DNA from: Rhynchonema sp. JSB1_4
Lineage: Eukaryota > Nematoda > Chromadorea > Monhysterida > Xyalidae
Assembly: GCA_030248065.1 (NCBI GenBank)
Contig: JASAMV010004131.1
Coordinates: 54,426-118,425, forward strand
Length of the DNA stretch: 64,000 bases
Direction of reading: 5' to 3'
Numbering within the stretch: the first letter of the stretch is position 1; the number at the start of each line of letters is the position of its first letter. The translations under genes were made by a program, and so were the position numbers. The notes under the pieces were generated by a model. That model searched no databases. It was given only the letters and a program-made list of their open reading frames with translations, and was not told the origin of the DNA. Shown piece by piece: positions 8,904-23,634 of this stretch.

Positions 8904-11900
8904 ATGGCCGAACAACCGCCCCCTCTGCTTGATGAGGATGATGATGAAGACATTTTTGCGACACCAAAAGCCGTATGTTTTTGTTTTCAAAATGCTCGGT
9001 TTTTTTTATTTTTTCCACATACTGCGCTTTTGTGCATCATAAAATCACGTAACATATGTTTCAGTCCACTGAGCCGAAAAAAGGAAAAGAAACGCCAACT
9101 ATCGACCCATTTCTTGATGGTTTGTTTTGTTTTTGTTGCCTGTCATTCATTTCTCGGTTGTTGGTTGTTGCCTGCCCTCCTCATAGTTTATCTCTTTTTT
9201 GATGATAACAAATGTTATGAACACCGGTAGGGTCTGCTCTGCTGGACAGGGCATGCAATGCAGCAAAGCAATGCAGAGATGCCATATCGAATCGAATATG
9301 CTATAAATGAATAATATTTACTTCAGTGTTGCAGCAGGGGAGGTGCGTGTGTGGCCAGCCCCCGGTACCGGTGCATATCTCACCTCGCCCTGTAGGTGCA
9401 GTAATTACCCCACAGCCCACAGGTGTCAATCGGGCCGTGTTTGTCGGGCCAGCCCCACACCTCCGACAACTTTGGGTCGGGAAGCCTGGCTCGGTCCGAC
9501 CATGGTAAAACTCGGCGTGGCCCGGCTCGATTTTTTTTGGGCTGACTTCTGATGACTTTTTAGATGGTTCTGACAAGCAAGGTTTGGACATATGTAGAAT
9601 TGACAAATCGAATCTGAAAAATTTGCAAATTTGATTTGCCGGAAGCCAAATCCAAATTGCGTTTGTTGACGAATAAAACCACAATTTTATCTTTATTGGA
9701 GCAATGTCGGACCGGGAATTCCGGTTTGACCATGACAAACATCGACCCGTTCAAGCCCGGTTGACACCTCTGTTACCCCTCGATTTTTGGCATGCTAAGG
9801 AGGATACACTTACAAGATATCCCCAGATCTTCACCCCGGCAGGTAGGTATCCTCCGATTTTGCCCAAAAAGGGGAATGTAGAGTGTAGGCAGATGTTATG
9901 ATGGTTGGTTTATGTTGCCGCGTGAAAAAAACGGTTGCCGAAAAAAAGCATTTTTTCCAAGCGCTCCGGGGGTGTGAAAAAGAGGAAAAAACGGGCCGAC
10001 CCGGGATCGAACGTTTTTCCTAAAAATTCTACATTTTTTCGGAACAAGGGACAAACTTTGTTCAAAATCCGGAACTATCACGATAAGAGTCGCCGTATGG
10101 GCATACCAGATTATAATAACCATTATAAACGGTCCGAAGAAGTGCCCGTTTTTTGCTGAAAGTGCCCAAATTTAGGACAAAATTAATCGTTTTTACCTGA
10201 AATTCACACGCTAGGGTGAAAATATCACGTATACAATGCTTACACACAGTATAAAAACGAAAAATTTTCACTCGAAAATCTAATCGCACAGCGTACCAAC
10301 CCCCACCGCCATCGCGCATCTGCACTGGTATAGTACGTGTTCCCTCCGGAGTACATTCAACATACCATTTTATGTGATTTCCAATCTTGCGCAGGTTCAG
10401 CAGCAGACATCGAGATTGACTTGAACGACGACATTCCGCCGACGATCGGCAATCTGCAATTGAGTGACGGAAACAGAGGTTTGTTATTTTTCTGGTGTGG
10501 TGTCATGTCGTGTGTGTGTGGTGACTACAAGTGTACGTATATTCCAACATCACCAATTTTATAGAGATTTATGGGAACTATAGAGTATAGAGGCGCTCAA
10601 TCTGACTTTCAATGCCATGTCCAAGTCCCTTCCCAACTGTGCTGCCCCGGTCTGGAAACCTACAGCCAATAAAAAGGGCACAGACCGCCTCCAAACAGCC
10701 CAAAATGCTGCCTTTCGTGTGGTGTCAGGCTGCAATCTGATGTTTAAGGTTGAGCATATGCGCCAAGAGTGCAAACGATTGACCGTAAGTCGTCATCTGG
10801 ACATAGTCAACGCCAAATTTTCGGCAGCACCCAAACAGCCCAACCGCCCTTGTCTTGCCGTCCGCACCAATCCATTCTCGCAACTCCGCCCAAATCTGTA
10901 TTCCAGGCGATGACGACAGTCGCAATGCTGTTGTGGTCAATAACACATATAAAATACTCAGCACTGTACATACTGTTTTTGTGACCGGAGACAAGGCTGC
11001 GCGATGTGTCAATCGGTGGCTGGGCTCGAGACCTCCTGACATAAACACGGAGGAGCAGTCTCTGGACAGGCGCAGTGGTTAGGCTGCTGTCGCAAACTTA
11101 CCTCCAACCTGTCCCTAATAGACCCAAATATCCGCAACACCTGTCCCAAATAAACGAATAGCCCCGACACCGTCGAACATCCATTCGAATGCACCCAATA
11201 TCGCGCGACCATCAATGCAATCGATCTATGGACAAGGCCGATCGAGGTGACGAAGCAACTGCTGGACATCTGACTTCATCTGGTCGAACGGCGAGGACAA
11301 GCCAAGAAATAGCTTCAGAACCACTGAAAAAATCTAACCTGAAAAATTGGGCCAGACCGGAGATTTGGTGGATCGGGATCGGGCCAAACGCGGCCCGGTT
11401 GGACCTCTGATGCAAGATAACTTTGATCTGCGGGCAGTCAGCCACCAATTATAATTGCAGAGGATGACAACAAAACGCCGCCGTTATTCGACGATAGTCC
11501 CGGCGCTGACCCGACACCCCAACAGAATGGAACATCGGCAAGCAGCCATGATGACGTGTCACCGTTGCAAACACCATCCAGCAAACAAACAATGACCAAA
11601 CCATCGGATAATGCGTTCTCATCGCCAGCTGCGACCATAAATGGTTGGAATTGGTTTTGCAAATTCTTATTCTTTGTTTATCATTGTTAGACAATCACAA
11701 TTTGGAGGTAAAAGGACCGATTTTTTGAAAAGCTCATCTGAATGACCGGCGTTTTTTTCTGGCAGTAAAATAGTTCAGAGAGTCTAAAAATTGTCCAGTT
11801 TTTTACCTTTTCTGCATTGCATTGCTGTCAGATTTTGTGAAAACGCGTATTTGGGTGTGTCCGCTTTGTTTCCTTGCATCAAGTATCATCAGTCAACATG

Positions 11901-14900
11901 ATCTTGCATGATCATGATATGTTATGCGTCATAGTGGTCTTGCAATCATTCTTCAAAAGTATACATGACAAGTATAGTCAAGCATTTTTCTAAAAAAAAG
12001 CCTCAAGAACAGAAGCATCTTATTTGCATTGCACCACTTGTGCTTGAAACATTAGCCCCGACTACAGCGCCCACGGCTGTGTTCAACCCCACTCCTGTCA
12101 GTCAAACGTTGACCAAAGCACCTGAAGGGCTGGTTGAAACATCAGGTGCTGCGTCGGCTGTCAGAGTACCCGTGGCACCACCCAGGAGCACCACTGCTGC
12201 GAAACGGGATGACTTTAAGGTTAGAGTCCGATTTGGGACAACGAACCTGATGGTCGGTTCGGTGTTGTCTCGGGCTGGGGGAATTGACAGTAGCACTTGT
12301 TTTTCGATCACCAGAAAGAAACAGCTTTTGCTCCAGCCAAAACTTGTGGCGCACTAGCTCTGAAACAAGACAAGATCGGACCGATTTCAAATCTTGGTGT
12401 ATTTTTCAAACGAAATCAGCAACGTGCGCCAAACAAATGCTTTCTGTTGTTTCTGTGCTGCAGAAAGAAGGTATTGTTTCGCCTTGCTCACATTCTGTGT
12501 GACTACAGCCAATGTACGTAAAGGCGTGTGTTAACGTGAAAGCCTTATCTATAAAGCACAATGCTAATGCACACACAGCAGTGCAAAAGTAACCTACATG
12601 CAAGTGTAAGTGGCCAGCTGAACTATGATAAAAATACAGACTTATTTGACCTGACTCACCACAACAGTGCTTACACTGTGTCCTTGTACGTGTATCATAT
12701 TTGCGCTACAAGCACAAAGTCCCCAGGTTTCCGATGCACAAGAACCAGCATAGCAACAACGCAAAAATGCATCAAAATTAGTCAAGGTCGTAAATTACTG
12801 TCAAATTCAATGCGAAATTATGCGGAACAATTTGCAGCCCGAACAATTACCCCAATACAACTTCGATCTCGACATCACCGAATATGAGAAACGCGGCGAG
12901 GGCATGGGCGCCTATGTCGTCTACAAGGTGGTGTTCAAGGTTGGCACTTCGTTATTTCCGTACCATTTTCACGATGTCTGATGTTTATTGTTGAAAACTT
13001 TTCAATGCATTTGTCAGATGTTTTGACATGGGAGATTCCAGAACAGCGCAGCTACATTAGTGTGTTTTATGCGTTCTGCACATGAGGCTGGATGGTTGGC
13101 GCTTTTACGCGCAGCTTTTCACCTCAAACAGTGTGCTAAGTCCGGTGCTTTGCGCGCAACGCAAATACCACATAACGGGTTTACTGCGTCACAATTGTCC
13201 GACTTTCAGCCGCATAATGTGCCTGTGTTCTCGAAGGACAACTACGAGGTCTGGCGTCGATTCAGCGATTTTCTTGGTTTGCACGAAAAATTGGCGCTCA
13301 AACACGCGCATACGGGGCGGATCGTGCCGCCAGCACCCGAAAAGGATGTTGTTGGTTGGGACGGAATTGTTGTGCATCGGAAGTATAGGCTCTTCTTGGT
13401 GCAGTCCACCTTTCTATGTCATCACTCGCCCTTTTTGTTACTGTAAAAGACTTTTGCCACGTAGAATGGCAACAATCAGAAGTCGAACGGCGAACTGAAA
13501 ACCAATATTGTTTAAAAAACTAGAACTGCGGTACAAGGAATGTTTCGCTGTATTGCGCGTCCCTATAGAACGATTTTGCACTGTGGTATTTCACCGATTT
13601 TTAACTTATAATAGTATGACAGACCGCAACACCATATTTTGCAGCGACGGCGCGCACCAAGGTTTCGGAGGAGGAGAGCGCAGCAACGTCTGACTTCCTG
13701 GAAAGACGCAGATCGAGACTCGAACGCTTCTTGAGACGCGTCGCACAACATCCGATCTTGTTGACGGTTAGGTTTTGTAACGAGCCCATTTCACCTAAGT
13801 TTCGAACAAAAGAGTTGTGGATCGAGGTTTGAGCGCCGATGTTGGACCGGGTCATAAATCGCTGTCAGCGGTTCGAAATAAAAGCATTGCATGAATGAAA
13901 ATAATGGACACGCACACGTACATATCAATATTTTTTCAGTTCAGTACAATGAAACGTTGCATTTGAATACGTTTTGCGTTCCGCGTGTTTTCTCGTTGAG
14001 CAATGTTAACAAAGCATAAAAAATTTAGTGGTGTTTCATGCCGACTTTAAATCTTACGCGACACGTTGTTTGGTTGCCCATTGCCGTGCACCAGGTCATC
14101 GGCATTGCGAATGGGCCAGGTTGTAAATTCCATAGATCGCGGAACCAACAAAACGTGGGCAGGTGGTGATGAAATGAACTAAAACTGTTGGCTACAGGAC
14201 GTCGACTTCCGTGATTTCGTCACACTCGAGGCGCAACTGCCTCGCGCCACCCACACATCAGCGTTCAGTGGCGCAAACTTCAAGAACATGTTGAAAAAGG
14301 TGGGCGATGCGCTCAACAAGTCGTTGGCCACGCGAATGGACGAAAATGATCGGGTTCGGCGTTTTTTCTCACTTGAGTAACACACGATTGAAAATCAGTT
14401 TGTGTGCACTTTGCTGACATCAGCTACGGTCGGGTCGTGGATTTTGTTATTTTCTTCGTCAATTTTCTTTATACAGTATATGTGGTACCCACAATTTCGT
14501 TACAAAGGCTTCCACGCGCAGGTCCACAAATGCAAATAAAAACGATTCCCTTCTTGATGCCAGCAGATTGCACAGCGGAATCAGACGTGCTGTTTTTTTA
14601 TTTTTCTTAGTTTGTTGAGATATAATTTCTAAAACAACTATAAATTTTTGTGCAACGTTCTTGCAGTGGTTCGAACAAAAGCAGACGGAGATCGATTCGC
14701 TGTACGACACGCTTTTCATGCTGCAACAGGCCGCCGAGTCGTTGGTGCATTACAGACGCGGTCCGTTTCTGTTGATTTGGGTTGTGATCTGTTTACGGAA
14801 TACCAATGTGCGCTTCGAATATGGATTTTGTGTCAATTTCAGAATGTGCGGTGAGCACCGAATCGTATTCAAAATCGCTCTCCATGCTCGCCGCGTGTGA

Positions 14901-16550
14901 GGAAAACACAGGTCGGTGTGACAGTGATGTATTCATAACTCTAATGGTTGTTGTGTGCGTTATGGTGCGCATCTTTTCAGCCAACTAACTTTGATTTCAT
15001 GAAACATCAGCTACCTCAGTTCTGATCCTGGTCATACGCTACTTTCCTAATTTTTTATGTGTTTAAAAGATTATCAGCTGATAATAGTCTTTCCTGTCAA
15101 ACATTTTTCAAAGTTTTCTGACAATATTCATGGTAGGTCTGGCACGAGCGCTGTCGCAGCTGGCAGAGACACAGGAGAAGATCGGTCTTCTGCAGCGCGA
15201 CCAGGCCGAGAAGGATTTCTATTTGCTGTCGGAGATGCTGCACGATTATCTGAACATGCTGTCGGCCGTCAGGGTTTGTGCTGTTTCTCTGTTCTTTTTC
15301 TGTGAAATATTATCGAAAAATGGACCGCCAGTTTTGCATCGACATGATCGGGACGCGTCATTTTTGTCGCTTTTCTGAATAATTATTATATTGAGTGATA
15401 ATTTGAGAACTTTTCGAGAGGAGCACTAAAATGTTCACCATGTAGAAGGTCGCATTAAACAGGGTAGAAAGTTACCCTTTTTCAATTCTTTTCAGTCGGC
15501 ATTCAACGAGCGGATTAAAGTCTGGCAAACGTGGCAGACAGCCGAGGCGACGCTAAATCGAAAACGAGAGGAAAAGACGCGATTGGAACTGGCGGGAAAG
15601 AGTGATAAAGTGCCGCGCGCAAAGTTTGAATGCGAAGAGGTGTGCGTCGGGATAAGTTATTTGCTTCTGCGTTCTGCAGTGTTTGGCAGCAAGCAACATC
15701 AAACTTGGCCTAATTACTCTTCCGTGAAACATCGGGCGCCAATGAACATCCTGATTTCAGCTCCATGTAGTTGGTGAATATTCAAAAGAGTGACCAAGAA
15801 TTGCGATGGTAAACAATATTGACTAAATATGCAGCCGATTCAATTTGCCTGATTTCTCAAGGCTGAGAAACGTGTAGCGGAGCTGGAGGAAGAGTTTGGT
15901 AAGGTGTCGAAAATGATTCGCAGCGAGATGGTGCACTTTGATATGCAACGCGTGAAGGACTTCAAGAAGACGTTCGTGCAATATTTGGAATCGCTCGCTG
16001 TCACACAACAACAGGTATGCCGTTGGATCAGCACCAGGCTTTATGTTTTTAAAATTTCGTTACTTGCCATTTGAAAAGAAGTTATTCGTGCCTTTTTGTT
16101 AACTGCCAAAACTATAAGTTCCACTGTGAAATATTTACCAAATGGCAAGTAATATAAGAATTTATTTGGCAAACTGAGATTATAGTCGCAAGTGCCATTT
16201 GAAAATTCTCATTTAAAAAGTACTCTGCTCGCTCAATTATTGTTCCCAACTCTTTAGAATAAGTGACTTTCTCTGATAAGGGCAAAGGCAGTCACCGGTA
16301 ATTGTTGAGCTTGGGCTCAATCCTACACCGGATGAGGGTTCGGCCCGGCTAACCGCAGGCTTTGGTTTGGGCTTAAGCATACATTTCGGTTCCTACTGGG
16401 CTCAGCTTGAAGCTAGATACATGCAGCTGAAGACGAGCTTTGCCACTTTTGACTAAATCACGAAGTATCTAAAATAAAAACTGATGATAATTTCAGCTGG
16501 CGAAGTACTGGGAGGCGTTCCTGCCTGAAGCAAAGGCCATAATCACTTGA
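8904..16550 (+). CDS. snx-1: SNX1/SNX2-type sorting nexin (PX-BAR), 15 exons
   Basis: Exons: 8904-8972, 9065-9119, 10395-10478, 11461-11643, 12056-12219, 12838-12939, 13210-13354, 13645-13766, 14198-14353, 14667-14760, 14843-14911, 15137-15273, 15496-15639, 15862-16014, 16497-16550; all junctions keep frame (576 residues; human SNX1 and SNX2 are about 520). The N-terminus starts MAEQPPPLLDEDDDEDIF, an acidic disordered region as in SNX1/2. The PX domain lies at about 190-315 with RRFSDF at 235-240; Arg236 is the expected PI3P-binding arginine. The BAR domain covers about 345-565 and ends YWEAFLPEAKAI, the family's C-terminus. Known role: membrane-bending subunit of the endosomal retromer-linked SNX-BAR coat, pairing with SNX5/6, for retrieval from endosomes to the Golgi or plasma membrane. 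Exons 4 and 5 enlarge the disordered linker with Ser/Thr/Pro-rich sequence and are the least certain part. Introns 3 and 4 carry transposon debris. Confidence 0.95.
10590..11268 (+). pseudogene. degenerate Jockey-like LINE fragment (C-terminal part of reverse transcriptase ORF)
   Basis: In sorting-nexin intron 3. The frame from about 10590 reads LQTAQNAAFRVVSGC near 10690, a hallmark of the region C-terminal to the RT domain in Jockey-like elements. At about 10910 the frame shifts, and EEQSLDRRSG is readable near 11050. A third segment near 11110-11265 reads NIRNTCP and later HPFECT and AIDLWTRP, resembling the Cys/His motif and 'LW..P' end of such ORFs. At least two frameshifts or stops break it, so it is dead. 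Confidence 0.7.
11339..11412. repeat. fragment of the GGCCGGGCC / GAGGTCGCAATCGGG family
   Basis: GACCGGAGATTTGGTGGATCGGG followed by GCGGCCCGGTTGGACCTCTG matches the word order of 5340-5510 with point changes. It is a short decayed piece in sorting-nexin intron 3, close to exon 4. Confidence 0.5.
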
Positions 16551-19500
16551 AAACTGTGTTGTCCTCAAAAGACGACGTCAGAATTCCATTGGCTAATAAT
16601 CTGTGTTCCCATTGTAAATTGAAAGGGTTGACTGGGCTGTAAAGAGTCCAAGATTTGACTGGATAGCTTGCAGCCAGGTCAGCTCTCTCCAGTTAATTGT
16701 TGTTTCTCCTCTCCCTTTGTCAAAGTGCTATAATAATCGCTCACCCGGGTACGTGGGGTCGAACTTATGGGAAAATGTAACATTATTCATCTGAATTTTT
16801 TGCTTGTGGCGATTTTTATTTGCAAAATGTTGCGTTATTTTCTGGTTAGTTGATCTTCACGCACCACCATGTTGTGTAGTTCTTGTGGCCCAACGGATCA
16901 TAGCACCAGCTGAAATTATTGTAAATTTGTTGTATAACACGTTGTGTTCCCAAAAATACAAGAACTATACCTTACAACACGATAACGTCAAAATTTTGCT
17001 GTTCGGTTTGCGCGTGTGTCACATGATACAGTCAACCGTTTTTGTTTATAATTTCGAGAAGTCACGCTTGTGTGTTTGTGTGTACAACGTTGAACGTGTT
17101 ATACATTATGTATGAATCTTGGGTTGACTGTGATGGGGTAGGGTATATGCATAGAATCATTCAGAAGGAATTTGGGGTAATATTTGCGAGGTTGTTGTTA
17201 CCATATCCTTTTACCTTTACGGATAAGCCAATGTTGAGATAACGCAACACGGTACTCGTTATGCTGTCATTGTCACTTTTGGCCTTTTCCTTGCTCGAAA
17301 AGTGGCCAGAATGATTTTTTGGAAATATAAATGTATGCTGAAGAAGTGGCTCAAGTATAATTTTTGGTAAAATTGTGAATTGATTTTCCCATTTCTTGAT
17401 AGGGGCCTTCTGTACGATAATGCGAGTTTACAGTATTTGCGCTGAACTGTGGATTTTCCTTGCTGAACCAACCCTGTTGTTATCTTAATTTTATATTTCC
17501 TTTCTGATTTTTGAGCTCGATCAATATTTCTGTGTATTTTTTGACTGTTTTTTGTATTTATTTTTAAGCAACGCACTTGTTAATTGCATTACTAATTATT
17601 GCTGGTTACGGTATGATTGCTGAAATTTCATCATTGTTCAGATAATATCGAACTCACTTTTCGTTGTAAGTTGTAGTTCTTGTCTACTTATTGTAATTGA
17701 GCGATTTTAGTTGTATGAAAATAACAATTAGGCCATCCCTCATATCCTTTATTTTTCTTCATTCTTTCAAGTGATCTTCAACATACATTTGTGATCTTTT
17801 ATATTCTTATTGTACTGTTTATTATAGTTGTGGTGAATACAGAGTTTCCTACCGAGTTGTTTCCTACTTTTATGTGGCCAACTTATCTTTTAAAGCTTGT
17901 TGCAAATAAACTGATATAATCCGCTAATATTATGGTTCCTGTAACGAAAAAATAAGCACATCAATTTTGCTTGATGATATTTTTTGTTTTTATCCAAATC
18001 AACCTTCAAGCAGACGGACGATTATGCTATGCAGACATTTTGGTCTCGTCGTAATATTGACCGTCGGTATTTCTCAAAGACAATACTCATCAAGCACATG
18101 ACTTACCATGTTATTGCAGTGGTGCTGACTTTTTGACCGCTTGTGTACTGGCCCCGCCCAATTTTGGTCACATAATTGGTCCTTTTGGAAGGACCGTCTC
18201 AACAAAATTGTTGAATTACCGTTCTGTGCCATTTGATAGATCCTAAACCTAGTGAACCCAGGACTGCAAACTGCACACTTAACTCAGGGTCGGTTCAGTG
18301 CCTTTGTTCTGTCCGACTTTTTTGCGTGCGCTAAATCCCAAGCGGTTAGATAAAAAGCAGCAGCCAATAAAAATAATTCGTTATAAAACGAATTATAATA
18401 ACTGTTTATGCGGCGTGGTCGGTGCTATGACGCTGCTGCTTTGTTTGGAAAATTGCAAAATGTTTTTACAAAAGTATTCCGTATTTGCCAGTAGTGTGCA
18501 AACATTTTAACACCTTTTTCAAACACACCTGTTACGGTTATACTTTTTGTTACATCAAGCCAATTTTATACTATTTCGAGGCTAAATTGTGCTGATATTC
18601 TGCACCAAGCCCAAGCTGTTTAGTTCAGCCCACCAGGGACCAGCAGACTCTGATTGGTCTCATGGACATATTATACAACATATGCGGTACGTTCTTTTTT
18701 ACTGGATTTTATTTATTTTTTTCAGAAAATGTCCTGCAACGTTTTTCGCCAGAATCAAACATCACAGAAATAAGGCATTGGCCTTCCCTTTCCCTCTGTC
18801 ACTCCATTATGTGCAGTTATAATATTCTGTACCTGGCTTCGTGTTTAGTAAACTCACTATCGGCGCTGTGCTGTTATTGTTTATTTGTTTCATTATTCCA
18901 CGTGAAAAATGTTTACTGCTGCACATTTCATGACCTAAGCGTTATCCAAAAATGTGCAGTAGAAAGTTGAACGCCTTGTGTTCTCTGTGCCGATACGACG
19001 TGAATAAAGAGTTTCATCAACCCCAATCGGCACATAAAGTTGAATTGTCGGAGAGTAATTTTCATTATAATTACCTCAAAATATGTAGTATGAATTGGCT
19101 TATTTGACAGACGGTAACCTCAGCGTGGCAGTAGAACTACTAAAGATCGTCAAGTTAATAATTTTTATAAGTGATAATTGTGCACTTCGTCAATCTTTAG
19201 GTTGTCTGGACTCTTGCCAAAAAAACTAAATAAATTATTATTGCTATTGTAATTGCCAGGTGATTACCATTGACAAAACAGTATTTTTGCCTGAAAAGAT
19301 TTAACAAAACTTCTGCACGACGTTTTGCAAAAAACAACTGTTTCTGTTTAAAAAATGCATACCCTGTTTGAATAAATTTAACGATTTCTAAAGATATCCA
19401 ATTTTATGTCCTTCACTTGTGCAGTCTTTCTTTTCACATGCACACCCACAAAAAATCAGTTCATTATTTTATCGGCCATTACCACGCCATGTATTCAGTA

Positions 19501-22500
19501 TACAATGCGGTGTACGTAGTTAAAATTTTTATGATTTTTTGTGCCACGTAATTTTACATATACTGGCAGTTTTCTAGTTTGATATAAAATGGCAGAAAGC
19601 AGTTAAAAAATCACAAAAACAGAATCGTTTTACAGTTATTTTAATCCAAAAACCAACGCAACATGTACATCTGTTACATTCCCATACCCACGCTCTTGTG
19701 CATGCATATACATACGTTACATGCTGGTGTTGTTACATGTAAGGTGTACCAATAATAGGATGGGACCCCAAAGGCTTCTTATTTTTTGATTTCTTCTTCT
19801 TCTTTAGCCAAGAGACACTCTCCACAAAACAGCAATCAAACCTAAGATGGTCATGCCGCACGCACATGTGCATAAAGACGGTACTTGAATCTACACACCC
19901 CAAAAACGGGTCTGCGCGCATAACCGGGCTTGAGCTAAAGATGGATCATACTTTCTGAAGGCGAGCCAAGTAACAGGTGTTTGACGTATGACCTCAAAGC
20001 AGTATAGAAGCAAGCACCACAATTATATTACGATCTCTTCTTCTGCGTTTTTGCCACTGCTGTTGCTGTTTGTGAGTTGCACACACGCCGCTGTGTGATG
20101 ATGCTGCACTGTATTGCATGTGCATGCTTGTGTGCCTTGATTTGCCTTGTCGGATTGGAAACGCTTCGACTGTTTGATCGTTACTGTTTGTTTCTTATGC
20201 GATTGATTTTCTGTGACCAGGCATTCCGATTCGGATCAAAGGGGGTACAGGGCCATGCCCCCTCCTTTGATCAGAGAGGCCCCTTAAAGGGGCACCATCT
20301 TGGAGAGAAATAGGAAAAACGACCCCAAATCGCAGGATTTGACTCTAGCATACTTTAAAAATCTAAACACAGCGCGCTTTGCGCGTTGAATACACCTATT
20401 ACTCTTAACAACGCATAGGAACTTCTTCCCGCTGTGGTAATCAAGGTTAGTAAGTGCATTAGGAAGTCAGTATAGTGATGACTGACCCTTTTATGCAGAT
20501 CAGATCTGGAAACTGCGAATTATATAAATGTCAGAAGATCAAATCAACGCAAAAGAAAGATAAAGGAAATCCGCCTGACCCGACCAGGCGATAATTTCAC
20601 CCAGTTTCACAGTGGTCGTTAAATTCGAATAAAATTATTTTTTTAACACTAGTGATTTCCAAACCATTCTATTGAAATCTAAAAAAATTACATTGCGAAA
20701 CAAGTTGGTTTATTCATATTCATCTCATCGCTTTGATATTTGCAAAATATGCAACTTTTATGCAAAATGGTATGGTTTGTTTCGAACAAAAGAAGACGTC
20801 CAACATAATAGCGATTTAACCCAAAAGTCGAAAGTGAAATTTTCAACCCAACCATAACCATACCATGTGCATAGTATGGGCACAATAATCAATCTGAAAA
20901 CAATTGGCCCATGTCAGGATTTGATCCTCTTTTCACTATTTCTAAACAGCAACCATAAAATTTTATTCAAATCTCACCGCCACTCTGCAATTCTGACTTG
21001 ATAGCTTGAGTGAGAGATCAGAAATATTCAATACAGACAGCAAATTTTTTCACTCATACTTACGTATCTTTATTTGGAACATCAGCTATAGCAACGGCAT
21101 TATAAATGTATGCCTGACAGTCTGATGCTTCACAGTAACTTCTTGTCTGAAGCTCCATGTCATAATGTATTTACCCTGCTGATCAAGGGCACATTACAAT
21201 TGAATTGCAGCAGCCATGCCCACATGCGTACATGCATAGTTTCGAGGGCAGGGGGGCAGTCGGCTGCTGGCACGACCCTGTGCTACATACACATTGCACG
21301 GGGGTCATCGCCCCTCTGCTCTGTTGTTGTTGTGTAATGTGAGTGCATGCACATTTATGAGACTTGCCGATAGCCTGATCTGTCAAGGGCATCTGACTGT
21401 AGACCTTGAAACATCTGCTAGTTCTACTATCTACCAGCAACTTTGGTTGGGGTGCGGGAAAACTTAAAATTTCAGAACTTTTTCAAATTAGTCTCATATT
21501 GTCTAATCGACTAAGCTATAGTCGTTTTGAAATGCTTTGCATGATACTATCACAGACACGAGATATATTATGTAATACACATGTTAACCAATGCATGCAC
21601 GCAAGCGCAACACAGCAAAGCATTGAAATTTTATTTTCAATTCTTGAACTTGTAACCCGAATTTTTCTTTTCCTTTCACATGATAGTATGTGCTGGTATA
21701 TGCCCGTGCCCGTGCGCATAGTGTATGAGCGGTTTATTGTGGGCGCGATTATCTCTTCCTTCAATGCTTAGAACCTGCACTTTATTCGCATCAAAGCAAA
21801 GTGGGGCGTGTAGCGCAAATGTTTTGAAAGATACTAAAAAACGCAACACATGCTTTGGTTTGTGCGCATTTGTTATTATGACTTGATGTTAGTCATAACG
21901 ACCAGTGTAACCCAACTTGCACTTAATGTGTAGCTGTCCCTATCAATTTCGCTCATCACGAGTCTCCTGATTACATTTTTTGCAATGTGCGTCTCAATAA
22001 CGAAGCCCTTCCATCATTCGAACACAGAGTTAAAATAAAAAAACTTCTCGATCTTTTAATTTAGCCCCATGTGGTTAACGTGCCTCTAATTAAGGCCAAA
22101 CAATTCCTGTTGCAAAACTTTATTGGAAATGAATGTTGATGTTTTATTCACTTAAACAGATACTCGTCATACCGTATCTAAAATACATACACGTTCCTTA
22201 TGTGTTTGTGCCATTAAAATCAGGAAATTTTCTGGCAATTTATATTAACTGTAGTTTTTTCGTCAAAAACATCCGATGCCTGTAAATGTAATTCGGTCAT
22301 CTTTGCAATGTGCAAAACTATTTTCATTGCAATTTTGTGTTGTTTTTTTCGGCCGGATTCAGGTTTTTGCGGCGGCCGGTGCGCTGTTGTTACGTGAATT
22401 CAAATCTAATTTGTGCAAGCGGTAACTGTGTGTGACAACACAATAGATTGATATTCTCTTTGTCCTTTGTACACAGATACTTATATGTTTTGAAAAAGAA

Positions 22501-22897
22501 AAACAGCAGAAAAGCTTTGTTTCCCATGAATTAATAACAATAATGATGAAATTAATTACATATACGCAGCTTTCTCGCCTGCGTTTTCGCGCTTTTTTCT
22601 GTTGGGTTTTCACATGCCTTTAATCAAAATTGCATGTTATAACTTTAAGCTAATAAACAAACATTAGATCGTGTCCTGTGTCTTTTCGATAACGAAGGCA
22701 CATCATGTACATAGCAATACTGTTCATAATCTACAGAATACCTATTTTTCGTAAAATAGTTTATAATGATAAACTAGTAAGCTTCTCATTAAAGATCAGC
22801 CCCCTCATTTATAAATAAATCTGCGTGCCTCGTGAGCCAATTCTATTCGTCCGGATTGCTTTGTTATTGCGATCAAACATAATTAGTGCGTAGCAAT

Positions 22898-23634
22898 CAG
22901 GGTTGGATTAAAAAAAATTTATTATCGAACTTTTTTTTTAAAAATCACTTTTTTTATTCCGGACCCCCAAAAAATTGGTTTCTTGAAGAATGAAATTTCT
23001 GAAATGATGTTAGTAAGGTATGTTTTGAGGGACACTAAGGAGAACTTTTTCACTGACTTGCATGTTTACGTAATCACGTGCGATCTAATCCCCTTGGTCA
23101 TAACTTTGAGAAATTCGAAGGTAACTGTGGGTGTACATACTGTACGTATATGACAAAGGGAAGACGAACCTTCTGTTTGTGAATTTGGGGATAGATTTGA
23201 AGATTGATAAGGACTCACACCATACTCACTTTGTGTCACAAGAGCAACAAATAGCTAATCCACACAACTGCAAACAGGCGAGCAACGTGGAGTCTGTCGA
23301 TAGCTTACGACACGCTCAATAGTAACTGTACATTATACGGTATGGGGTGTCCTATATTATATGTACATGCAGCTGTTGTTGGGATGTCTGGGAACTGTAT
23401 GAGTCCATCACAACACCATTTCAAACTGAAATATAAGCGCCGCAGGCAATTTTTTGAGGATCATGGGCAATAAAACACATGAAAATATGCCTTTTTACCT
23501 CAAAGAAGTCAGAAAATAACGAAAAAAAGTGAAAAAATAATAAAAAAAGTGGACCTACTTTTTAAAATTTTAAAATAAAAAAGTGGCCAACTTTTTTTTT
23601 AAAAAAATTTTTTACTTTTTTTAATCCAACCCTG
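22898..23634. mobile_element. hAT-like MITE, 8-bp TSD GTAGCAAT/GTAACAAT
   Basis: The ends CAGGGTTGGATTAAAAAAA and TTTTTTTAATCCAACCCTG are near-perfect inverted repeats. Flanking octamers are GTAGCAAT (22890-22897) and GTAACAAT (23635-23642), one mismatch. Subterminal sequence is A/T homopolymer-rich with AAAGTGG words. There is no coding capacity. Confidence 0.85.

Noticed and set aside
9990..10016. CCGGGATCGAAC resembling a reversed tRNA T-loop
   Set aside because: No cloverleaf forms around it on either strand.
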